Assembly: GCA_964554535.1 (NCBI GenBank)
Contig: CAZKPB010000030.1
Span: forward strand, 1 to 20,430
Reading direction: 5' to 3'
From: DMER64 sp964554535
GTDB lineage: Bacteria > Bacteroidota > Bacteroidia > Bacteroidales > UBA932
Length of the DNA stretch: 20,430 nucleotides
Under the pieces are notes generated by a model. That model saw nothing but the letters and a program-made list of their open reading frames with translations, did not search any database and was not told where the DNA came from. Below are positions 14,461 to 20,430 of the stretch, one piece after another. Numbering within the stretch: the stretch's first letter is position 1; each line of letters begins with the position of its first letter. The position numbers were made by a program, and so were the translations under genes.

Positions 14461-15285
14461 TTAACACTTACATCCACACCCACAAGGTTTTTCGGCATAA
14501 ACAGTTATACTGAAAATTCCGGTACCGGATTTTTTATACCTGTCTATTTCCTGCTGCGTAAGATAATTTGATAACATATCATCAGGAACCGGAGTTGCCT
14601 TTTCTTTTTGGATTCTAATATTGGTCAGTCCGTTTTCTTTCATTATTTTTAAATAATCCTCTTTTTGCATTGCCCCTGAAACACAGCCTGCATACATTTC
14701 GGCAGCCTGTTTTATTTTTTTAGGTAGTTCTCCTTTCAAAACAATATCAGATACAGAAAGGTGAGCGCCCGGTTTAAGAACTCTGAAAATTTCACCGAAG
14801 GCTTTGTTTTTATCAGGTACAAGATTTAGAACGCAGTTACTGATAACCACATCGGCCTTATTATCTTCAACGGGCATATTTTCGATATCGCCTAAACGAA
14901 ATTCGACGTTTTTGTAGTTCAGTTTTGCTGCGTTTGCACGAGCTTTTTCAATCATAGCTTCTGTCATATCAATTCCAATAATATAACCTGTTTCACCAAC
15001 CAGAGCACGTGCAACAAAACAATCGTTCCCGGCACCTGATCCCAGATCAATAACAGTATTTCCTTTTTGAATTTGAGCAAATTCCGTTGGGATTCCACAT
15101 CCTAAGCCAAGATCTGCATCGGGGTTATAGCCTTCCAGTTTTTCATAGCTTTCAGCAAATACAGCATAATCAACTGTTGAACAGCAACCTGACCCGCAAC
15201 ATGACTTTTCGTTCTCATCTTTTGTCTGGTTTGCTATCTCACTATATTTTTCTTTTACAACTAATTTTAAATCTTCTGCTTTCAT
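14461..15285 (-). CDS. arsM: ArsM arsenite S-adenosylmethionine methyltransferase
   Basis: A 274-residue cytoplasmic methyltransferase. SAM motif I is V-I-D-L-G-S-G-A-G-N-D (78-88), with the following acidic strand I-G-I-D106. The three cysteines characteristic of ArsM are in place: C63 (G-L-G-C-G-I-P), C151 (I-S-N-C-V-L-N-L) and C201 (Y-A-G-C-V-S-G-A). It methylates As(III) to mono- and dimethyl forms, more toxic as trivalent species but volatile or exportable. Extra cysteines occur in a C29-C30...C34-C35 cluster and in a tail C-G-C-G-C-K-C. It has its own ArsR-type promoter-operator and ends 60 bases before arsR, so its transcript may run into the main operon. Confidence 0.96.
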   Translation of the reverse strand: MKAEDLKLVVKEKYSEIANQTKDENEKSCCGSGCCSTVDYAVFAESYEKLEGYNPDADLGLGCGIPTEFAQIQKGNTVIDLGSGAGNDCFVARALVGETGYIIGIDMTEAMIEKARANAAKLNYKNVEFRLGDIENMPVEDNKADVVISNCVLNLVPDKNKAFGEIFRVLKPGAHLSVSDIVLKGELPKKIKQAAEMYAGCVSGAMQKEDYLKIMKENGLTNIRIQKEKATPVPDDMLSNYLTQQEIDRYKKSGTGIFSITVYAEKPCGCGCKC

Positions 15286-15345
15286 AATTGAGGTTTAAAT
15301 TGTTCAATATAATGTTTGTAGAATTCATTCGTTATTTTGTATTTT

Positions 15346-15385
15346 TATTGTTCGCAAATTTACGAACAATATCTGATGAAGCAAT
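15346..15385 (-). promoter_or_regulatory. arsM promoter wrapped by ArsR operator
   Basis: TATTGTTCG (15346-15354) / CGAACAATA (15363-15371) has 9-base arms and an 8-base spacer, nearly identical to the arsR site. The minus-strand spacer TAAATTTG is a perfect -7 box and ATTG (15382-15385) sits 19 bases upstream as -33. Transcription would start near 15349, giving a leader of about 64 bases in which I see no other feature. It implies that arsM is in the ArsR regulon. Confidence 0.88.
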
Positions 15386-15436
15386 AGTTTTATCGTAAAC
15401 ATTCAAATAATCCTCGACAGCATCACCGGAAGATCC

Positions 15437-15553
15437 ATGACCAACCGCAGTACTATCAGCGAGATTGAAAAGAAGTGGACGATGCCTATTCAAAACTGGG
15501 CTGTCGTTTTGAATAAGTTTATCAGTATCTTTGATGACAGGGTGCTGTTGTAA
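15437..15553 (+). pseudogene. IS256-family transposase C-terminal remnant
   Basis: The 38 residues ending W-T-M-P-I-Q-N-W-A-V-V-L-N-K-F and I-F-D-D-R match the characteristic tail of IS256/Mutator-type transposases (KWTxPIxNW...F.GR). Everything before this tail, including the DDE core, is missing. The frame stays open upstream to a stop at 15377, without further resemblance that I can recognise. It fills most of the gap between arsM and the RsgA-type gene and is a scar of a former insertion sequence. Confidence 0.7.
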
Positions 15554-15563
15554 TTATGAAAAC

Positions 15564-16631
15564 TCAATTATCATTTACACAAAGTTTTGGACAGTGCCTA
15601 ACGCTTTTCACCATCTTTGAAAAGGATTTCTCGTGCTTTCTTTTTTCGAAAACCGATGCTGTATAATACCACGCTTCCTTTCTTAGTTTAAGATAGTTCT
15701 CATAAACCCCTTTATCAATTTCGCCATTTTCAACCGCCCGGATAACCGCACAACCTCTTTCGTTAATGTGCTGGCAATCGGAGAACAGACACTGGCCTTC
15801 GAAGTCGCTAATGTCCAAAACTTCAGAAAGAGAATTAACATCGTCGTTGGTAACTCCAAATAGTTTAATTCCGGGAGTATCTATTAATACACCGGAGTTT
15901 TCCAAAAGTACAATTTCCCTTCGGGTTGTAGTATGCCTTCCTTTACCGGTAGACGTGCTTATTGCTGATGTTTGTAAAATATCCTGTCCATAAAGGCTAT
16001 TTATCAGCGAGCTTTTGCCAACGCCAGACATGCCGGTAAATACAACCGTTTCACCCACTGTGATAAACTCTCGTATTGCCATAATACTGTCCGGTTGATG
16101 AGTACTGGTAAAAAAGACTGGGATTTTGTGCGAGATATGTTTTATGGCGTTTTCGACATCTTCTTTGTTAAAACCTAAATCTGTTTTAGTCAGTACCAAA
16201 GCAGGTTGGATGTTTTCGTCTGCCAACTGTAACATAAAACGCTCAATCCTACGAACGTTGAAGTTATCATCAAGGCTTTGTACAATAAATGCCTTATCGA
16301 TGTACGAAGCAATGGCTTGTTTTTCGGATACTGTACCACTTTTTAAACGATAGAGCGTTTTTTGTCGTGGTAACATATCGAAGATGATACCTCTTTCTGT
16401 ATCTATTGGTTGAAAAATAACCCAATCGCCTACGCAAGGCAATTCAACGACTGATTTGCCAAACATCATGTTTCCTGTCAGTTCACATTGAAACAATCCA
16501 TTTTCGGAAATAACTTCATAACAAGTGCGATGTGCGATAGCTACACGGCCATGAAACAAGGCTTTATGCACTGATTCTTGTTTTAGTTGGTTTAGCATGT
16601 CATTCCAACCATACGTATTTAAATTAATCAT
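15564..16631 (-). CDS. rsgA: RsgA-type circularly permuted GTPase
   Basis: A 355-residue GTPase of the RsgA/YjeQ family, which helps mature the small ribosomal subunit. An OB-fold-like N-terminus (about 20-90) is followed by the permuted GTPase order: G4 T-K-T-D (148-151), then G1 G-M-S-G-V-G-K-S-S (200-208), then G3 D-T-P-G (251-254). The zinc site is C281, C286, H288, C294. It is somewhat longer than the usual 290-310 residues at both ends, and its gene is AT-rich compared with the left part of the window. This suggests an accessory paralogue rather than the housekeeping copy, which is inference. Its ATG overlaps the stop of the methyltransferase gene by 4 bases (ATGA), so the two are translationally coupled. 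Confidence 0.92.
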   Translation of the reverse strand: MINLNTYGWNDMLNQLKQESVHKALFHGRVAIAHRTCYEVISENGLFQCELTGNMMFGKSVVELPCVGDWVIFQPIDTERGIIFDMLPRQKTLYRLKSGTVSEKQAIASYIDKAFIVQSLDDNFNVRRIERFMLQLADENIQPALVLTKTDLGFNKEDVENAIKHISHKIPVFFTSTHQPDSIMAIREFITVGETVVFTGMSGVGKSSLINSLYGQDILQTSAISTSTGKGRHTTTRREIVLLENSGVLIDTPGIKLFGVTNDDVNSLSEVLDISDFEGQCLFSDCQHINERGCAVIRAVENGEIDKGVYENYLKLRKEAWYYTASVFEKRKHEKSFSKMVKSVRHCPKLCVNDN

Positions 16632-17410
16632 TGCCTTACCTTTTTTGCGATGAAAAATACATAGCCGTAAAACTCTTTATACTTGCGGTATAACTCTTCT
16701 TCATGACGTTGAGAGGTGATGAGTTCTTCGGCGGCTTTTTTCCCTGCATATTTATTAAGAAAAATCTCCTGGGCAGTAATCTTTGGAGCAAAGTAATGCT
16801 CTGTCCAACAAGTCTCAGGAAAAATAAACGTAGCGACAGGAAGATACCCCGCTTTATGTATCTTGCCTACCTGATTAGGAAGCAAATCAATTTCAGGATA
16901 CGCATCCATCCAAAAGTCGTTGATTTCAGCAGGGCGTTCGTCCGTAAACCACGAACTCTCAGAAACTGCAATATAACCCCCTGGTTTTAAATATTTACGC
17001 CACTCGTTCAGTCCCCGTTCAAAGCCGATATTATAAATAGCACCTTCCGACCAAATCAGGTCTAATTCCTCTCTTTGAAATGGAAGGTCATCCATTGAGC
17101 CAGTAATTCCATGTACTCTATCATGAAGATTTAGTTTTATGGCATTACGATTGAATTGGTCGATAAACTTTGGGAAAAGGTCAAGACCTGTTATGTGGCC
17201 CGGTGCGTGCTGTGCCAATACCATTGTTTGGCCGCCAGTTCCGCAACCGATGTCGGCAATTAGGGATTTGTCGGTAAGGTTGTCTATAAAACTCAAGGCT
17301 TTGAGCGTTACTTCGGGGCTACCGGGTCCCTGACGTTCCATATAGGAAAAGAATTCGCAGATTAAATTAAAATCGAAATCGTGTATGGATTTATTATTTT
17401 TGTTACTCAT
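16628..17410 (-). CDS. Class I SAM-dependent methyltransferase
   Basis: A 260-residue cytoplasmic methyltransferase of the Methyltransf_11/25 type. Motif I is I-A-D-I-G-C-G-T-G-G-Q-T (51-62), the SAM-ribose acidic residue D77 is in T-G-L-D-L-F-P, and later blocks are G-S-M-D-D-L-P-F (104-111) and L-I-W-S-E-G-A-I-Y-N-I-G (118-129). The substrate is unknown; small molecules, tRNA or protein are all possible. It is the first gene of a two-gene unit with the RsgA-type GTPase, and the tight coupling hints at a ribosome- or translation-linked role. The gene is AT-rich and flanked by transposase remnants. Confidence 0.88.
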   Translation of the reverse strand: MSNKNNKSIHDFDFNLICEFFSYMERQGPGSPEVTLKALSFIDNLTDKSLIADIGCGTGGQTMVLAQHAPGHITGLDLFPKFIDQFNRNAIKLNLHDRVHGITGSMDDLPFQREELDLIWSEGAIYNIGFERGLNEWRKYLKPGGYIAVSESSWFTDERPAEINDFWMDAYPEIDLLPNQVGKIHKAGYLPVATFIFPETCWTEHYFAPKITAQEIFLNKYAGKKAAEELITSQRHEEELYRKYKEFYGYVFFIAKKVRQ

Positions 17411-17529
17411 GATGTTTAAAATAATTGAAGAGCACTTTGCATAAAAATATATAGCAAATACTCAAATTGTTATTGATATTTATATAAATAAGATAGCTCC
17501 TGACAAGAATATGCCAGAACAAAAAGAGC

Positions 17530-17560
17530 GATAATCCAGGCGAATTCTCCTGTGATTATC
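17530..17560 (-). terminator. Hairpin with T-run on the minus strand
   Basis: GATAATC-CAGG pairs with CCTG-t-GATTATC: an 11-base-pair stem with one bulged T and an eight-base loop. On the minus strand it is followed by GCTCTTTTTG, so it looks like an intrinsic terminator reading leftwards. It would stop transcription entering the methyltransferase unit from the right. It could also be part of an insertion-sequence end. Confidence 0.45.
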
Positions 17561-17720
17561 TATAATACAATATCCAAAGTAATTTTAAACATCCAACATT
17601 TTAGGTTGACAAAGTTAAAAAACAATTTGGAATAATACTGCCGCAAATTCAAGCCACAAGGAAAATTTACTAAAAACGAATCAATTTACTCACTATGTCA
17701 ACGACAAGAAAAAAACACAG

Positions 17721-18160
17721 CGCAGCCGGCAATGTGAGCTTTTGGGTGTAAACAGGAATAATGTCTATTATCAACCGATACCAGAAGATCCTGAAGATCT
17801 GGGATTGATGCGACGTATGTAAAAAGAGTATCTGAAACATCCGGCCAAAGGGGTATTGGGTAGGGTAGATTTTATAAGGACACTTGGCATTTTGGTTGGA
17901 CCCAAGGGAGTACGAAGGTTGTTGCGAAAATGGGCATTATGGCCATCTATCCACAAAAGAACCTGAGTAAGTTGTGGATTGCCAAATACATTCATCCCTA
18001 TCAACTCAAAGGATTAGAAATTATCCGCAGTAACTAAGTTGAGAAGCCAGAAATTATTAACTCAGACTTGGGATGCCAATTTACCTGTTCAGGGTGGGTT
18101 GAATATTTGAAAAACGAGGATATCACTATTAGCATGGACGGCAGAGGAAGGGAATTATAG
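17721..18160 (+). pseudogene. Decayed IS3-family transposase (OrfB)
   Basis: Three conserved pieces of IS3-group OrfB appear in order. 17721-17819 encodes R-Q-C-E-L-L-G-V-N-R-N-N-V-Y-Y-Q-P, the usual start of OrfB, and ends in an in-frame TAA. The frame goes on to K-G-V-R-R-L-L-R-K at about 17930. A shift of reading frame then gives M-G-I-M-A-I-Y-P-Q-K-N-L-S-K and Y-H/Y-P-Y-Q-L-K-G-L-like sequence, ended by TAA at 18035. After a deletion of the central catalytic part, 18038-18160 gives I-I-N-S-D-L-G-C-Q-F-T and I-S-M-D-G-R-G-R. Nonsense, frameshift and deletion make it dead. No terminal inverted repeats could be assigned. Confidence 0.85.
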
Positions 18161-18280
18161 GCATCAGTGCCCGCAAATCCAATTTATTTAAATTCCGGCA
18201 CAGTTTTCATATAATTCGGTTCATATTACTTGAGAAATTCTTTACCTTTACCCCCCCGTATAGAAATAAGAACAACAGTT

Positions 18281-19894
18281 ATGTCAACTAAGTATATTTT
18301 TGTTACGGGTGGTGTGACGTCTTCACTAGGCAAGGGGATCCTTGCTGCGTCTTTGGCTAAATTACTCAAATCAAGAAATTTAAGGGTTACCATCCAAAAA
18401 TTTGACCCTTACCTGAATGTAGATCCCGGTACCTTGAATCCCTACGAACACGGGGAATGCTATGTGACAGATGACGGAGCTGAAACCGATCTGGACCTTG
18501 GACATTATGAAAGATTTCTGGAAGTGCCTACTTCCAAGGCAAATAATGTCACCACCGGTAAAATTTACCGCACTGTATTGGATAAAGAGCGTCAGGGTGC
18601 TTATCTTGGAAAGACGGTGCAGATTATCCCGCACATCACTGATGAGATTAAGAGACGGATGCTGATTCTTGGCAAGTCGGGGCAGTTTGATGTGGTCATC
18701 ACAGAGATTGGCGGAGTGGTTGGTGACATTGAGTCACTCCCTTTTATTGAGGCGGTCCGTCAGCTTCAGTGGGAATTGCCTTATGAGGATTTTTTTGCAA
18801 TACACCTTGTGCTGTTACCATATCTTGCTGCTGCAAAGGAACTTAAAACAAAACCGGCACAACATTCGGTAAAGCAGCTTCAGCAAAACGGAATTCAGCC
18901 TAATGTGCTTGTCTGCCGTACAGAACATCCTCTTTCTGCCGAGGTGAAGAAGAAAATAGCCCTTTTCTGCAATGTCCGCCAGAATTCCGTCATTGAATCT
19001 ATGGATGCCAAAACCATCTATGAAGTACCTTTGCTGATGAGGGCCCAGGGCTTGGATGATATTGTGCTGGATAAGTTCGGGATGAAGAACGTACCCCAAC
19101 CTAATTTGGATAAGTGGAATGAGTTTTTGAAGAAACTGCATCATCCCAAGTCATCCGTAAATATTGCCCTGGTCGGGAAATATGTGGAACTTCAGGATGC
19201 CTATAAATCTATCCTTGAATCATTTATCCACGCTGGTGCTGCTAATGAATGTAAAGTGAATGTCACGGCTGTTTATAGTGAATTCCTTTCTCCGGAGAAT
19301 ATCAAAGAAAAACTCTCCGGAATGGACGGAATCTTGGTGGCTCCCGGATTCGGTGAAAGAGGTCTGGAAGGAAAGATTAAGGCCGTGCAATATGCCCGTG
19401 AAAACGGCATTCCTTTCTTTGGAATCTGCCTGGGAATGCAAATGGCTGTCATTGAGTATGCCCGGAATGTCATGGGACTTGTCGATGCCACAACCACCGA
19501 GGTAACCACCCCCACAACAAATCCCGTCATTGACCTTATGGAAGACCAGAAGACCACTACCATCAAGGGCGGCACTATGAGGTTGGGTGCATACGACTGT
19601 GACATAGAGAAGGGTACACTGGCTTATTCCATCTACGGCTGTACAAGAATCAGTGAACGCCATCGTCACCGTTATGAGTTGAATAACGGCTACCTGAACC
19701 GTCTGAATAATGCGGGGATGAAGACCAGCGGCAAGAACCCGGAAACAGGACTGGTAGAGATAGTGGAACTGAAAGATCATCCATTCTTTATTGGTGTGCA
19801 GTTCCATCCTGAATTGAAGAGTAATCCGGAAAACCCTCAGCCCATATTTGTGGCTTTTGTGAAAGCGGCTATGAGATATAGGGATATAAATTAG
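18281..19894 (+). CDS. pyrG: CTP synthase
   Basis: A 537-residue, full-length CTP synthase, which makes CTP from UTP, ATP and glutamine in the cytoplasm. The synthetase domain shows G-G-V-T-S-S-L-G-K-G (10-19) and D-D-G-A-E-T-D (64-70). The glutaminase domain shows G-I-C383-L-G-M-Q with the nucleophilic Cys and the partner residues H509 and E511 in V-Q-F-H-P-E-L. The ATG at 18281 was chosen because the family begins M-x-x-K-Y-I-F-V-T-G-G; the longer frame from 18230 has no support. It is a housekeeping gene and marks the chromosomal edge of the transferred block to its left. Confidence 0.98.
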   Translation: MSTKYIFVTGGVTSSLGKGILAASLAKLLKSRNLRVTIQKFDPYLNVDPGTLNPYEHGECYVTDDGAETDLDLGHYERFLEVPTSKANNVTTGKIYRTVLDKERQGAYLGKTVQIIPHITDEIKRRMLILGKSGQFDVVITEIGGVVGDIESLPFIEAVRQLQWELPYEDFFAIHLVLLPYLAAAKELKTKPAQHSVKQLQQNGIQPNVLVCRTEHPLSAEVKKKIALFCNVRQNSVIESMDAKTIYEVPLLMRAQGLDDIVLDKFGMKNVPQPNLDKWNEFLKKLHHPKSSVNIALVGKYVELQDAYKSILESFIHAGAANECKVNVTAVYSEFLSPENIKEKLSGMDGILVAPGFGERGLEGKIKAVQYARENGIPFFGICLGMQMAVIEYARNVMGLVDATTTEVTTPTTNPVIDLMEDQKTTTIKGGTMRLGAYDCDIEKGTLAYSIYGCTRISERHRHRYELNNGYLNRLNNAGMKTSGKNPETGLVEIVELKDHPFFIGVQFHPELKSNPENPQPIFVAFVKAAMRYRDIN

Positions 19895-19897
19895 GTA

Positions 19898-19905
19898 TAT
19901 ATTTG
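19898..19905 (+). promoter_or_regulatory. -7 promoter box for the CatA-like gene
   Basis: TATATTTG is a perfect TAnnTTTG match in the 32-base gap after pyrG. No clear -33 element lies at 19-21 bases, where the sequence is still pyrG coding. The leader would be about 15 bases. Confidence 0.5.
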
Positions 19906-19926
19906 CAGCCCAAAAGAGATATCTAT

Positions 19927-20430
19927 ATGAGAACCGAGATCAATCCGCAAGAAACCACCCGTGCAGCCGCTTTTAGCCTGCTGATGAGCGCCCCCAATCC
20001 TATGCTGACCTTCATAAAAACACTGGATGTCACCCGTCTGGTCCGCCTTAGCAGGAAGAAACATCTGAAATTCAATATGCTGATGGATTTCTGTGTGGGC
20101 AATGCCGCGGTGGGAATCAAAGAATTCTATATGTTGCCCATCGGAGACAAGTTATATCAATTTGATGCCATTGCCATAAACCTGATGGTACCCAACAAAA
20201 CCGGCGAGGTGAGTTCTTGCGACAATCCGTATTCTAACGACCTTCAGACATTCAACAATGCCTATTTGAAAAATACGGCCGAGGTGGCCGCCACGTGCCA
20301 GGATCGAGACTTGTCCGGGGAGTGTATGGTCATTGGCACATCCACCATCATTGACACGGACCTTGACGCCGCCATTGGAATGAACAGCGGCATTTTCAAT
20401 AATCCCTTCATTATGTGGGGCCGCTACAGG
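19927..20430 (+). CDS. CatA-like O-acetyltransferase, C-terminus beyond window
   Basis: 168 codons are seen before the right edge; the frame is still open. The protein begins M-R-T-E-I-N-P-Q-E-T-T-R-A and continues D-V-T-R-L-V-R-L-S-R (34-43) and K-F-N-M-L-M-D-F-C-V-G (48-58). Later blocks are S-S-C-D-N-P-Y (96-102) and S-G-I-F-N-N-P-F-I-M-W-G-R-Y (154-167). This is the pattern of the CatA-like acyltransferases common in Bacteroides, which share the fold of type A chloramphenicol acetyltransferase. The catalytic HHxxxDG motif would lie in the missing part, so activity cannot be judged, and resistance to chloramphenicol should not be assumed. The gene begins 32 bases after pyrG and has its own -7 box. 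Confidence 0.85.
   Translation, partial: MRTEINPQETTRAAAFSLLMSAPNPMLTFIKTLDVTRLVRLSRKKHLKFNMLMDFCVGNAAVGIKEFYMLPIGDKLYQFDAIAINLMVPNKTGEVSSCDNPYSNDLQTFNNAYLKNTAEVAATCQDRDLSGECMVIGTSTIIDTDLDAAIGMNSGIFNNPFIMWGRYR

Larger units (their letters stand above)
17411..18280. other. Non-coding stretch with IS3 scar before pyrG
   Basis: This 870-base stretch has no intact gene. It holds a hairpin at 17530-17560 and a decayed IS3-type transposase at 17721-18160, listed separately. Bases 17411-17529 are AT-rich and must contain the methyltransferase promoter, but no clean -33/-7 pair is visible. Bases 18161-18280 are the leader of pyrG; TACCTTTA at 18243-18250 is one base off a -7 box. Confidence 0.6.

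Noticed and set aside
17771..18004. Minus-strand small open frame before pyrG
   Set aside because: It is antisense to the decayed IS3 transposase, which matches its family clearly on the plus strand.
1..20430. CRISPR array, tRNA, rRNA or riboswitch
   Set aside because: No regularly spaced repeats, cloverleaf or known aptamer pattern was seen on either strand.

Overview
The window comes from a Bacteroidetes bacterium, most likely a gut-type Bacteroidales. Three things point there. Several starts are preceded by the Bacteroidetes -7 element TAnnTTTG rather than an E. coli-type -10 box, and most lack a Shine-Dalgarno sequence. Short signal peptides ending in MAQ or lipoboxes are common. Several families (exported flavodoxin, lipoprotein 5'-nucleotidase, CatA-like acyltransferase, Acr3/ArsA/ArsD/ArsG/ArsF arsenic genes) have their closest remembered relatives in Bacteroides and its neighbours. 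The species cannot be fixed from the sequence.

Left part (1-9409), chromosomal-looking and fairly GC-rich. Two related imperfect palindromic repeats (158-420) precede a small cysteine-rich protein (559-933) and an isochorismatase-fold hydrolase (948-1451). A minus-strand pair follows: a nuclease-helicase of the DUF2075 type (1665-3713) and, upstream of it, an SUMF1/formylglycine-enzyme-like lipoprotein gene broken by one in-frame TAA. Divergent from that is a lipoprotein 5'-nucleotidase broken by one in-frame TGA, exactly at the Gly of its GNHD motif. Next come a small macro-like phage-type protein and a lipoprotein-like peptide deformylase (minus strand). Divergent from these is a flavodoxin/erythromycin-esterase-like pair (plus strand), both with export signals.

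Centre (9504-15385), a complete arsenic island transcribed leftwards: arsM, arsR, an arsE-like thioredoxin, arsF, arsG, arsD, arsA, acr3. It combines methylation (ArsM), metallochaperone plus ATPase plus permease efflux (ArsD/ArsA/Acr3), and the ArsE/ArsF/ArsG set linked to aromatic arsenicals. There is no arsenate reductase in the window. Three copies of an inverted repeat, TGTTCG-N8-CGAACA, stand upstream of arsM, upstream of arsR, and between arsR and the arsE-like gene. In the first two the 8-base spacer is itself a perfect -7 promoter box, so the predicted ArsR operator wraps the promoter core. This is the best regulatory signal in the window.

Right part (15437-20430). A scrap of IS256-type transposase, an AT-rich two-gene unit (methyltransferase and an RsgA-type GTPase with a 4-base overlap) and a decayed IS3-type transposase separate the arsenic genes from the housekeeping gene pyrG (CTP synthase). 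A CatA-like acyltransferase then runs off the right edge. The transposase scars and the AT-rich composition of about 12.6-17.4 kb suggest that the arsenic/methyltransferase/GTPase block was assembled by transfer next to pyrG. No tRNA, rRNA or CRISPR array was seen.
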